Origin: Zeugodacus cucurbitae
Lineage: Eukaryota > Arthropoda > Insecta > Diptera > Tephritidae
NCBI RefSeq assembly: GCF_028554725.1
Contig: NC_071672.1
Coordinates: 5,424,501-5,488,500 of the forward strand
DNA length: 64,000 bases
Direction: 5' to 3'
The notes beneath the pieces were generated by a model that saw nothing but the letters and a program-made list of their open reading frames with translations, ran no database searches and had not been told where the DNA came from. The first letter of the stretch is position 1; each line of letters starts with the position of its first letter. This document shows, in pieces, positions 1-10,062 of the stretch. Made by a program: the position numbers and the translations under genes.

Positions 1-315
1 GTCTTGTCTTGTCTTGTCTTGTCTTGTCTTGTCTTGTCTTGTCTTGTCTTGTCTTGTCTTGTCTTGTCTTGTCTTGTCTTGTCTTGTCTTGTCTTGTCTT
101 GTCTTGTCTTTTCTTGTCTTGTCTTGTCTTGTTTTGTCTTGTCCTGTCTGGTCTGGTCTTGTCTTGTCTTGTCTTGTCTTGTCTTGTCTTGTCTTGTCTT
201 GTCTTGTCTTGTCTTGTCTTGTCTTGTCTTGTCTTGTCTTGTCTTGTCTTGTCTTGTCTTGTCTTGTCTTGTCTTGTCTTGTCTTGTCTTGTCTTGTCTT
301 GTCTTGTCTTGTCTT

Positions 316-1400
316 GTCCTGTTCTGTCTTGTCTTGTCATGTCATGTCATGTCATGTGTTGTATTGTTTTGTTTTGTCTTGTCTTTTCTTGTTTTGTCTT
401 GTCTTGTCTTGTCTTGTCTTGTCTTGTCTTGTCTTGTCTTGTCTTGTCTTGTTTTGTCTTGTCCTGTCTGGTCTGGTCTTGTCTTGTCTTGTCTTGTCTT
501 GTCTTGTCTTGTCTTGTCTTGTCTTGTCTTGTCTTTTCTTGTCTTGTCTTGTCTTGTTTTGTCTTGTCCTGTCTGGTCTTGTCTTGTCCTGTTCTGTCTT
601 GTCTTGTCATGTCATGTCATGTGTTGTATTGTTTTGTCTTGTCTTGTCTTGTCTTGTCTTGTCTTGTCTTGTCTTGTCTTGTCTTGTCCTGTTCTGTCTT
701 GTCTTGTCATGTCATGTCATGTGTTGTATTGTTTTGTTTTGTCTTGTCTTTTCTTGTTTTGTCTTGTCTTGTCTTGTATTGTCTTGTCTTGTCTTGTCTT
801 GTCTTGTCTTGTCTTGTCTTGTCTTGTCTTTTCTTGTCTTGTCTTGTCTTGTTTTGTCTTGTCCTGTCTGGTCTTGTCTTGTCCTGTTCTGTCTTGTCTT
901 GTCATGTCATGTCATGTGTTGTATTGTTTTGTCTTGTCTTGTCTTGTCTTGTCTTGTCTTGTCTTGTCTTGTCTTGTCTTGTCTTGTCTTGTCCTGTTCT
1001 GTCTTGTCTTGTCATGTCATGTCATGTCATGTGTTGTATTGTTTTGTTTTGTCTTGTCTTTTCTTGTCTTGTCTTGTCTTGTCTTGTCTTGTCTTGTCCT
1101 GTTCTGTCTTGTCTTGTCATGTCATGTCATGTCATGTCATGTGTTGTATTGTTTTGTTTTGTCTTGTCTTTTCTTGTTTTGTCTTGTCTTGTCTTGTCTT
1201 GTCTTGTCTTGTCTTGTCTTGTCTTGTCTTGTCTTGTCTTGTCTTGTCTTGTCTTGTCTTGTCTTGTCTTGTCTTGTCTTGTCCTGTTCTGTCTTGTCTT
1301 GTCATGTCATGTCATGTGTTGTATTGTTTTGTCTTGTCTTGTCTTGTCTTGTCTTGTCTTGTCTTGTCTTGTCTTGTCTTGTCTTGTCCTGTTCTGTCTT
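316..1400 (+). repeat. GTTCT-marked cassette series (8 copies)
   Basis: Eight cassettes start with CCT followed by GTTCT, at 316, 586, 686, 881, 991, 1096, 1281 and 1386. Each continues CTT, CTT, a CAT run of 3-5, GTT, ATT, TTT. I saw the GTTCT variant nowhere else in the window, so it marks a local amplification. Spacing is irregular (100-270 bp), always a multiple of 5. Confidence 0.85.
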
Positions 1401-1585
1401 GTCTTGTCATGTCATGTCATGTCATGTGTTGTATTGTTTTGTTTTGTCTTGTCTTTTCTTGTTTTGTCTTGTCTTGTCTTGTCTTGTCTTGTCCTGTCCT
1501 GTCCTGTCTTGTCTTGTCTTGTCTTGTCTTGTCTTGTCTTGTCTTGTCTTGTCTTGTCTTGGCTTGTCTTGTCTTGTCTTTGCTT

Positions 1586-1875
1586 GTCTTGTCTTGTCTT
1601 GTCTTGTCTTGTCTTGTCTTGTCTTGTCTTGTCTTGTCTTGTCTTGTCTTGTCTTGTCTTGTCTTGTCTTGTCTTGTCTTGTCTTGTCTTGTCTTGTCTT
1701 GTCTTGTCTTGTCTTGTCTTGTCTTGTCTTGTCTTGTCTTGTCTTGTCTTGTCTTGTCTTGTCTTGTCTTGTCTTGTCTTGTCTTGTCTTGTCTTGTCTT
1801 GTCTTGTCTTGTCTTGTCTTGTCTTGTCTTGTCTTGTCTTGTCTTGTCTTGTCTTGTCTTGTCTTGTCTTGTCTT
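1586..1875 (+). repeat. Pure GTCTT tract, 58 units
   Basis: Uninterrupted consensus, bounded left by TGCTT (1581) and right by one GCCTT (1876). Pure repeat resumes at 1881-2060 for 36 more units. Confidence 0.95.
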
Positions 1876-3655
1876 GCCTTGTCTTGTCTTGTCTTGTCTT
1901 GTCTTGTCTTGTCTTGTCTTGTCTTGTCTTGTCTTGTCTTGTCTTGTCTTGTCTTGTCTTGTCTTGTCTTGTCTTGTCTTGTCTTGTCTTGTCTTGTCTT
2001 GTCTTGTCTTGTCTTGTCTTGTCTTGTCTTGTCTTGTCTTGTCTTGTCTTGTCTTGTCTTTTCTTGTCTTGTCTTGTCTTGTTTTGTCTTGTCCTGTCTG
2101 GTCTGGTCTTGTCTTGTCTTGTCTGGTCTTGTCTTGTCTTGTCTTGTCTTGTCTTGTCTTGTCTTGTTTTGTCTTGTCTTGTCTGGTCTTGTCTTGTCTT
2201 GTCCTTTCCTGTCTTGTCTTGTCATGTCATGTCATGTCATGTCATGTGTTGTGTTGTGTTGTGTTGTTTTGTCTTGTCTTGTCTTGTTTCCTCTTGTCTT
2301 GTCTTGTCTTGTCTTGTCTTGTCTTGTCTTGTCTTGTCTTGTCTTGTCTTGTCTTGTCTTGTCTTGTCTTGTCTTGTCTTGTCTTGCCTTGTCTTGTCTT
2401 GTCTTGTCTTGTCTTGTCTTGTCTTGTCTTGTCTTGTCTTGTCTTGTCTTGTCTTGTCTTTTCTTGTCTTGTCTTGTCTTGTCATGTAATGTCATGTCGT
2501 ATGTTGTGTAGTTTTGTCTTGCCTTGTTTTGTCTTGTCATGTCTTATCTTGTCTTGTCTTGTCTTGTCTTGTCATGTCATGTCATGTCGAATGTTGTGTA
2601 GTTTTGTCTTGTCTTGTCTTGTCTTGTCTTGTCTTGTCTTGTCTTGTCTTGTCTTGTCTTGTCTTGTCTTGTCTTGTCTTGCCTTGCCTTGTCTTGTCTT
2701 GTCTTGTCTTGTCTTGTCTTGTCTTGTCTTGTCTTGTCTTGTCTTGTCTTGTCTTGTCTTGACTTGTCTTGTCTTGTCTTGTCTTGTCTTGTCTTGTCTT
2801 GTCTTGTCTTGTCTTGTCTTGTCTTGTCTTGTCTTGTCTTGTCTTGTCTTGTCTTGTCTTGTCTTGTCTTGTCTTTTCTTGTCTTGTCTTGTCTTGTCTT
2901 GTCTTGCCTTGTCTTGTCTTGTCTTGTCTTGTCTTGTTTTGTCTTGTTTTGTCTTGTCTTGTCCTGTCTGGTCTTGTTTTGTCTTGTCTTGTCTTGTCTT
3001 CTCTTGTCCTGTTTTGTCTTGTCATGTCATGTCATGTCATGTGTTGTGTTGTGTTGTCTTGTCTTGTCTTGTCTTGTCTTGTCTTGTCTTGTCTTGTCTT
3101 GTCTTGTCTTGCCTTGTCTTGTCTTGTCTTGTCTTGTCTTGTCTTGTCTTGTCTTGTCTTGTCTTGTCTTGTCTTGTCTTGTCTTCTCTTGTCTTGTCTT
3201 CTCTTCTCTTGTCCTGTTTTGTCTTGTCATGTCATGTCATGTCATGTCATGTCATGTGTTGTTTTGTCTTGTTTTGTCTTGTCTTGTCTTGTTTTGTCTT
3301 GTCTTGTCTTGTCTTGTCTTGTCTTGTCTTGTCTTGTCTTGTCTTGTCTTGTCTTGTCTTGTCTTGTCTTGTCTTGTCTTGTCTTCTCTTGTCTTGTCTT
3401 CTCTTCTCTTGTCCTGTTTTGTCTTGTCATGTCATGTCATGTCATGTGTTGTGTTGTGTTGTCTTGTCTTGTCTTGCCTTGTCTTGTCTTGTCCTGTCCT
3501 GTCCTCTCCTGTCCTGTCCTGTCTTGTCTTGTCATGTCATGTCATGTCATGTCTTGTCTTGTCTTATCTTGTCTTGTCTTGTCTTGTCTTGTCTTGTCTT
3601 GTCTTGTCTTGTCTTGTCATGTCTTGTCATGTCATGTCTTGTCTTGTTTTGTCTT

Positions 3656-3690
3656 CTTAATTAATTAAAAAAAAAAATCAAACACAATTG
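3656..3690 (+). repeat. AT-rich linker 1 (A11; U1/P)
   Basis: First linker: C, then TTAATTAATT, 11 A, then TCAAACACAATTG. The final G is the first base of the next pentamer. The linker contains the palindromes TTAATTAATTAA and CAATTG. Flanks are U1 upstream and P downstream. It marks the boundary between repeat units. Confidence 0.97.
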
Positions 3691-4034
3691 CCTTGTCTTG
3701 TCTTGTCTTGTCTTCTCTTGTCTTGTCTTCTCTTCTCTTGTCCTGTTTTGTCTTGTCATGTCATGTCATGTCATGTGTTGTGTTGTGTTGTCTTGTCTTG
3801 TCTTGTCTTGTCTTGTCTTGTCTTGTCTTGTCTTGTCTTGTCTTGTCTTGTCTTGTCTTGCCTTGTCTTGTCTTGTCCTGTCCTGTCCTGTCTTGTCTTG
3901 TCATGTCTTGTCTTGTCTTGTCTTGTCTTGTCTTGCCTTGTCTTGTCTTGTCTTGTCTGGTCTTGTCTTGTCTTGTCCTTTCCTGTCTTGTCTTGTCATG
4001 TCTTGTCATGTCATGTCTTGTCTTGTTTTGTCTT
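3656..4034 (+). repeat. P-type linker unit, 379 bp
   Basis: Short unit: linker, CTTCTCTTG clusters, one CCT/CAT/GTT cassette, a consensus stretch, CCTTTCC near 3977, then the U1 tail. The tract is 69 pentamers. It resembles the two ends of unit 7190-7883 with the middle shortened. Confidence 0.88.
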
Positions 4035-4069
4035 CTTAATTAATTAAAAAAAAAAATCAAACACAATTG
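4035..4069 (+). repeat. AT-rich linker 2 (A11; U1/P)
   Basis: Same form as linker 1, only 379 bp downstream of it. Confidence 0.97.
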
Positions 4070-5603
4070 CCTTGTCTTGTCTTGTCTTGTCTTCTCTTGT
4101 CTTGTCTTCTCTTCTCTTGTCCTGTTTTGTCTTGTCATGTCATGTCATGTCATGTGTTGTGTTGTGTTGTCTTGTCTTGTCTTGCCTTGTCTTGTCTTGT
4201 CCTGTCCTGTCCTCTCCTGTCCTGTCCTGTCTTGTCTTGTCATGTCATGTCATGTCATGTCTTGTCTTGTCTTATCTTGTCTTGTCTTGTCTTGTCTTGT
4301 CTTGTCTTGTCTTGTCTTGTCTTGTCTTGTCTTGTCATGTCATGTCGTATGTTGTGTTGTTTTGTCTTGTCTTGTTTTGTCTTGTCATGTCTTGTCTTGT
4401 CCTGTCTTGTCTTGTCTTGTCTTGTCTTGTCATGTCATGTCGTATGTTGTGTTGTCTTGTCTTGTCTTGTCTTGTCTTGTCTTGTCTTGTCTTGTCTTGT
4501 CTTGTCTTGTCTTGTCTTGTCTTGTCTTGTCATGTCATGTCATGTGTTGTGTTGTGTTGTCTTGTCTTGTCTTGCCTTGTCTTGTCTTGTCCTGTCCTGT
4601 CCTCTCCTGTCCTGTCCTGTCTTGTCTTGTCATGTCATGTCATGTCATGTCTTGTCTTGTCTTATCTTGTCTTGTCTTGTCTTGTCTTGTCTTGTCCTGT
4701 CCTGTCCTCTCCTGTCCTGTCCTGTCTTGTCTTGTCATGTCATGTCATGTCATGTCATGTCTTGTCTTGTCTTATCTTGTCTTGTCTTGTCTTGTCTTGT
4801 CTTGTCTTGTCTTGTCTTGTCTTGTCTTGTCTTGTCTTGTCTTGTCTTGTCATGTCATGTCGTATGTTGTGTTGTCTTGTCTTGTCTTGTCTTGTCTTCT
4901 CTTGTCTTGTCTTCTCTTCTCTTGTCCTGTTTTGTCTTGTCATGTCATGTCATGTCATGTGTTGTGTTGTGTTGTCTTGTCTTGTCTTGCCTTGTCTTGT
5001 CTTGTCCTGTCCTGTCCTCTCCTGTCCTGTCCTGTCTTGTCTTGTCATGTCATGTCATGTCATGTCTTGTCTTGTCTTATCTTGTCTTGTCTTGTCTTGT
5101 CTTGTCTTGTCTTGTCTTGTCTTGTCTTGTCTTGTCTTGTCTTGTCATGTCATGTCGTATGTTGTGTTGTCTTGTCTTGTCTTGTCTTGTCTTGTCTTGT
5201 CTTGTCTTGTCTTGTCTTGTCTTGTCTTGTCTTGTCTTGTCTTGTCTTGTCTTGTCTTGTCTTGTCTTGTCTTGTCTTGTCTTGTCTTGTCTTGTCTTGT
5301 CCTGTCATGTCATGTCATGTGTTGTGTTGTGTTGTTTTGTCTTGTCTTGTTTTGTCTTGTCATGTCTTGTCTTGTCTTGTCTTGTCTTGTCATGTCTTGT
5401 CTTGTCTTGTCTTGTCTTGTCTTGTCTTGTCTTGTCTTGTCTTGTCTTGTCTTGTCTTGTCTTGTCTTGTCTTGTCTTGTCTTGTCTTGTCTTGTCTTGT
5501 CTTGTGTTGTTTTGTCTTGTTTTGTCTTGTCATGTCTTATCTTGTCTTGTCTTGTCTTGTCCTGTCTTGTCTTGTCATGTCATGTCATGTCATGTCATGT
5601 GTT

Positions 5604-5833
5604 GTCTTGTCTTGTCTTGTCTTGTCTTGTCTTGTCTTGTCTTGTCTTGTCTTGTCTTGTCTTGTCTTGTCTTGTCTTGTCTTGTCTTGTCTTGTCTTGT
5701 CTTGTCTTGTCTTGTCTTGTCTTGTCTTGTCTTGTCTTGTCTTGTCTTGTCTTGTCTTGTCTTGTCTTGTCTTGTCTTGTCTTGTCTTGTCTTGTCTTGT
5801 CTTGTCTTGTCTTGTCTTGTCTTGTCTTGTCTT
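5604..5833 (+). repeat. Pure GTCTT tract, 46 units
   Basis: Uninterrupted consensus between a GTT pentamer and a GCCTT at 5834. Confidence 0.94.
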
Positions 5834-6218
5834 GCCTTGTCTTGTCTTGTCCTGTCCTAACCTGTCTTGTCTTGTCTTGTCTTGTGTTGTCTTGTCTTTT
5901 CTTGTCTTGTCTTGTCTTGTCTTGTCTTGTCTTGTCTTGTCTTGTCTTGTCTTGTCTTGTCTTGTCTTGTCTTGTCTTGTCTTGTCTTGTCTTGTCTTGT
6001 CTTGTCTTGTCTTGTCTTGTCTTGTCTTGTCTTGTCTTGTCTTGCCTTGTCTTGTCTTGTCCTGTCCTGTCCTGTCTTGTCTTGTCATGTCTTGTCTTGT
6101 CTTGTCTTGTCTTGTCTTGCCTTGTCTTGTCTTGTCTTGTCTGGTCTTGTCTTGTCTTGTCCTTTCCTGTCTTGTCTTGTCATGTCTTGTCATGTCATGT
6201 CTTGTCTTGTTTTGTCTT

Positions 6219-6253
6219 CTTAATTAATTAAAAAAAAAAATCAAACACAATTG
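6219..6253 (+). repeat. AT-rich linker 3 (A11; U1/P)
   Basis: Regular linker. Downstream has an extra GCCTT before the CTTCTC cluster. Confidence 0.97.
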
Positions 6254-7189
6254 CCTTGTCTTGTCTTGCCTTGTCTTCTCTTGTCTTGTCTTCTCTTCTC
6301 TTGTCCTGTTTTGTCTTGTCATGTCATGTCATGTCATGTGTTGTGTTGTGTTGTCTTGTCTTGTCTTGCCTTGTCTTGTCTTGTCCTGTCCTGTCCTCTC
6401 CTGTCCTGTCCTGTCTTGTCTTGTCATGTCATGTCATGTCATGTCTTGTCTTGTCTTATCTTGTCTTGTCTTGTCTTGTCTTGTCTTGTCTTGTCTTGTC
6501 TTGTCTTGTCTTGTCTTGTCTTGTCTTGTCTTGTCATGTCATGTCGTATGTTGTGTTGTTTTGTCTTGTCTTGTTTTGTCTTGTCATGTCATGTCATGTC
6601 ATGTGTTGTGTTGTCTTGTCTTGTCTTGTCTTGTCATGTCATGTCGTATGTTGTGTTGTCTTGTCTTGTCTTGTCTTGTCTTGTCTTGTCTTGTCTTGTC
6701 TTGTCTTGTCTTGTCTTGTCTTGTCTTGTCTTGTCTTGTCTTGTCTTGTCTTGTCTTGTCTTGTCTTGTCTTGTCTTGTCTTGTCTTGTCTTGTCTTGTC
6801 TTGTCCTGTCATGTCATGTCATGTATATTGTCTTGTCTTGTCTTGTCTTGTCTTGTCCTGTCTTGTATTGTCATGTCCTGTCATGTCCTGTCATGTCATG
6901 TCATGTGTTGTTTTGTCTTGTTTTGTCTTGTCTTGTCTTGTTTTGTCTTGTCTTGTCTTGTCTTGTCTTGTCTTGTCTTGTCTTGTCTTGTCTTGTCTTG
7001 TCTTGTCTTGTCTTGTCTTGTCTTGTCTTGTCTTGTCTTGTCTTGTCTTGTCTTGTCTTGTCTTGTCTTGTCTTGTCTTGTCTTGTCTTGTGTTGTTTTG
7101 TCTTGTCTTGTCTGGTCTTGTCTTGTCTTGTCCTTTCCTGTCTTGTCTTGTCATGTCTTGTCATGTCATGTCTTGTCTTGTTTTGTCTT
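6219..7189 (+). repeat. P-type linker unit, 971 bp, with 7-base slip
   Basis: Tract of 937 bases = 186 pentamers plus one 7-base unit GTATATT at 6823-6829, which shifts the phase. Two CGTATG motifs (about 6544 and 6645) are followed by consensus and a CCT/CAT/ATT cluster (6800-6905). Confidence 0.88.
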
Positions 7190-7224
7190 CTTAATTAATT
7201 AAAAAAAAAAATCAAACACAATTG
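7190..7224 (+). repeat. AT-rich linker 4 (A11; U1/P)
   Basis: Regular linker. It heads the copy whose partner is at 14061. Confidence 0.97.
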
Positions 7225-7433
7225 CCTTGTCTTGTCTTGTCTTGTCTTCTCTTGTCTTGTCTTCTCTTCTCTTGTCCTGTTTTGTCTTGTCATGTCATGT
7301 CATGTCATGTGTTGTGTTGTGTTGTCTTGTCTTGTCTTGCCTTGTCTTGTCTTGTCCTGTCCTGTCCTCTCCTGTCCTGTCCTGTCTTGTCTTGTCATGT
7401 CATGTCATGTCATGTCTTGTCTTGTCTTATCTT

Positions 7434-7708
7434 GTCTTGTCTTGTCTTGTCTTGTCTTGTCTTGTCTTGTCTTGTCTTGTCTTGTCTTGTCTTGTCTTGT
7501 CTTGTCTTGTCTTGTCTTGTCTTGTCTTGTCTTGTCTTGTCTTGTCTTGTCTTGTCTTGTCTTGTCTTGTCTTGTCTTGTCTTGTCTTGTCTTGTCTTGT
7601 CTTGTCTTGTCTTGTCTTGTCTTGTCTTGTCTTGTCTTGTCTTGTCTTGTCTTGTCTTGTCTTGTCTTGTCTTGTCTTGTCTTGTCTTGTCTTGTCTTGT
7701 CTTGTCTT
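7434..7708 (+). repeat. Pure GTCTT tract, 55 units
   Basis: Bounded left by ATCTT (7429) and right by GCCTT (7709). The corresponding tract at 14305-14559 has 51 units. Confidence 0.95.
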
Positions 7709-7883
7709 GCCTTGTCTTGTCTTGTCCTGTCCTGTCCTGTCTTGTCTTGTCATGTCTTGTCTTGTCTTGTCTTGTCTTGTCTTGCCTTGTCTTGTCTTGT
7801 CTTGTCTGGTCTTGTCTTGTCTTGTCCTTTCCTGTCTTGTCTTGTCATGTCTTGTCATGTCATGTCTTGTCTTGTTTTGTCTT

Positions 7884-7918
7884 CTTAATTAATTAAAAAA
7901 AAAAATCAAACACAATTG
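7884..7918 (+). repeat. AT-rich linker 5 (A11; U1/P)
   Basis: Regular linker. Partner of linker 11 at 14735. Confidence 0.97.
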
Positions 7919-8627
7919 CCTTGTCTTGTCTTGTCTTGTCTTCTCTTGTCTTGTCTTCTCTTCTCTTGTCCTGTTTTGTCTTGTCATGTCATGTCATGTC
8001 ATGTGTTGTGTTGTGTTGTCTTGTCTTGTCTTGCCTTGTCTTGTCTTGTCCTGTCCTGTCCTCTCCTGTCCTGTCCTGTCTTGTCTTGTCATGTCATGTC
8101 ATGTCATGTCTTGTCTTGTCTTATCTTGTCTTGTCTTGTCTTGTCTTGTCTTGTCTTGTCTTGTCTTGTCTTGTCTTGTCTTGTCTTGTCTTGTCTTGTC
8201 ATGTCATGTCGTATGTTGTGTTGTTTTGTCTTGTCTTGTTTTGTCTTGTCATGTCATGTCATGTCATGTGTTGTGTTGTCTTGTCTTGTCTTGTCTTGTC
8301 ATGTCGTATGTTGTGTTGTCTTGTCTTGTCTTGTCTTGTCTTGTCTTGTCTTGTCTTGTCTTGTCTTGTCTTGTCTTGTCTTGTCTTGTCTTGTCTTGTC
8401 TTGTCTTGTCTTGTCTTGTCTTGTCTTGTCCTGTCATGTCATGTCATGTGTTGTGTTGTGTTGTTTTGTCTTGTCTTGTTTTGTCTTGTCATGTCTTGTC
8501 TTGTCTTGTCTTGTCTTGTCATGTCTTGTCTTGTCTTGTCTTGTCTTGTCTTGTCTTGTCTTGTGTTGTCTTGTCTTTTCTTGTCTTGTCTTGTCTTGTC
8601 TTGTCTTGTTTTGTCTTGTCCTGTCTG

Positions 8628-8902
8628 GTCTTGTCTTGTCTTGTCTTGTCTTGTCTTGTCTTGTCTTGTCTTGTCTTGTCTTGTCTTGTCTTGTCTTGTC
8701 TTGTCTTGTCTTGTCTTGTCTTGTCTTGTCTTGTCTTGTCTTGTCTTGTCTTGTCTTGTCTTGTCTTGTCTTGTCTTGTCTTGTCTTGTCTTGTCTTGTC
8801 TTGTCTTGTCTTGTCTTGTCTTGTCTTGTCTTGTCTTGTCTTGTCTTGTCTTGTCTTGTCTTGTCTTGTCTTGTCTTGTCTTGTCTTGTCTTGTCTTGTC
8901 TT
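8628..8902 (+). repeat. Pure GTCTT tract, 55 units
   Basis: Bounded by CTG (8623) and GCCTT (8903). Confidence 0.95.
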
Positions 8903-9657
8903 GCCTTGTCTTGTCTTGTCCTGTCCTGTCCTGTCTTGTCTTGTCATGTCTTGTCTTGTCTTGTCTTGTCTTGTCTTGCCTTGTCTTGTCTTGTCTTGTC
9001 CTGTCCTGTCCTGTCTTGTCTTGTCATGTCATGTCATGTCATGTCTTGTCTTGTCTTGTCATGTCTTGTCTTGTCTTGTCTTGTCTTGTCTTGTCTTGTC
9101 TTGTTTTGTCTTGTCATGTCTTATCTTGTCTTGTCTTGTCTTGTCCTGTCTTGTCTTGTCATGTCATGTCATGTCATGTCATGTGTTGTCTTGTCTTGTC
9201 TTGTCTTGTCTTGTCTTGTCTTGTCTTGTCTTGTCTTGTCTTGTCTTGTCTTGTCTTGTCTTGTCTTGTCTTGTCTTGTCTTGTCTTGTCTTGTCTTGTC
9301 TTGTCTTGTCTTGTCTTGTCTTGTCTTGTCTTGTCTTGTCTTGTCTCGTCTTGTCTTGTCTTGTCTTGCCTTGTCTTGTCTTGTCTTGTCTTGTCTTGTC
9401 TTGTCTTGTCTTGTCTTGTCTTGTCTTGTCTTGTCTTGTCTTGTCTTGTCTTGTCTTGTCTTGTGTTGTTTTGTCTTGTCTTGTCTGGTCTTGTCTTGTG
9501 TTGTCTTGTCTTGTCTTGTCTTGTCTTGTCTTGTCTTATATTGTCTTGTCTTGTCTTGTCTTGTCTTGTCCTGTCTTGTATTGTCATGTCCTGTCATGTC
9601 CTGTCATGTCATGTCATGTGTTGTTTTGTCTTGTTTTGTCTTGTCTTGTCTTGTTTT

Positions 9658-9922
9658 GTCTTGTCTTGTCTTGTCTTGTCTTGTCTTGTCTTGTCTTGTC
9701 TTGTCTTGTCTTGTCTTGTCTTGTCTTGTCTTGTCTTGTCTTGTCTTGTCTTGTCTTGTCTTGTCTTGTCTTGTCTTGTCTTGTCTTGTCTTGTCTTGTC
9801 TTGTCTTGTCTTGTCTTGTCTTGTCTTGTCTTGTCTTGTCTTGTCTTGTCTTGTCTTGTCTTGTCTTGTCTTGTCTTGTCTTGTCTTGTCTTGTCTTGTC
9901 TTGTCTTGTCTTGTCTTGTCTT
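9658..9922 (+). repeat. Pure GTCTT tract, 53 units
   Basis: Bounded by TTT (9653) and TTCTT (9923). Confidence 0.95.
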
Positions 9923-10027
9923 TTCTTGTGTTGTTTTGTCTTGTCTTGTCTGGTCTTGTCTTGTCTTGTCCTTTCCTGTCTTGTCTTGTCATGTCTTGTC
10001 ATGTCATGTCTTGTCTTGTTTTGTCTT

Positions 10028-10062
10028 CTTAATTAATTAAAAAAAAAAATCAAACACAATTG
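10028..10062 (+). repeat. AT-rich linker 6 (A11; U1/P)
   Basis: Regular linker. Partner of linker 14 at 20094, which lies 10,066 bp away. Confidence 0.97.

Larger units (their letters stand above)
1..3655 (+). repeat. Linker-free left tract (731 pentamers)
   Basis: Exactly 731 pentamers with no linker and no phase slip. The left part (316-1400) has the GTTCT cassettes. 1586-2060 is nearly pure consensus. The right part (2061-3655) has CAT/GTT cassettes and, at 3181-3220 and 3381-3420, the CTTCTCTTG clusters that elsewhere directly follow a P-type linker. The tract begins before the window. Confidence 0.93.
4035..6218 (+). repeat. P-type linker unit, 2184 bp
   Basis: 430 pentamers. It contains several CCT runs broken by CTCCT (about 4206-4230, 4595-4620, 4695-4725, 5005-5030) and four CGTATG motifs (4347, 4441, 4861, 5157). 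An internal P signature at about 4894-4930 has no linker before it. A double change gives AACCT at 5859. The unit looks assembled from several shorter P units that lost their linkers. Confidence 0.85.
7190..7883 (+). repeat. P-type linker unit, 694 bp (partner 14061-14734)
   Basis: Linker, CTTCTC clusters, CCT run with CTCCT, CAT run, a 55-unit pure tract, two GCCTT-marked CCT blocks, CCTTTCC, then the U1 tail. Near-identical to 14061-14734, which is 20 bp shorter in the pure tract (55 versus 51 units). Confidence 0.92.
7884..10027 (+). repeat. P-type linker unit, 2144 bp
   Basis: 422 pentamers. The first 640 bp or so match the start of the unit at 14735, then the two diverge. Later parts hold two long pure tracts, a second CCT/CAT block with GTCTC at 9343, an ATT cluster at 9538-9620 and the U1 tail. 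Confidence 0.87.

Noticed and set aside
4..3664. Long open frames rich in Leu, Ser, Cys and Val on the + strand here and throughout
   Set aside because: They are the mechanical translation of GTCTT in three frames. All frames are open at once, ends coincide with linkers or variant pentamers, and there is no domain or coding bias.
3656..3690. Linker as the poly-A tail or end of a retroposon
   Set aside because: No element body, target-site duplication or second end is seen. The A-run is internal, between two conserved AT-rich parts, and all copies have the same orientation and flanks.
3656..3690. Linker as a promoter (TATA-like) or transcription terminator
   Set aside because: An AT-rich stretch alone is weak evidence. 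No gene lies next to it, and there is no hairpin followed by a T-run in the reading direction.
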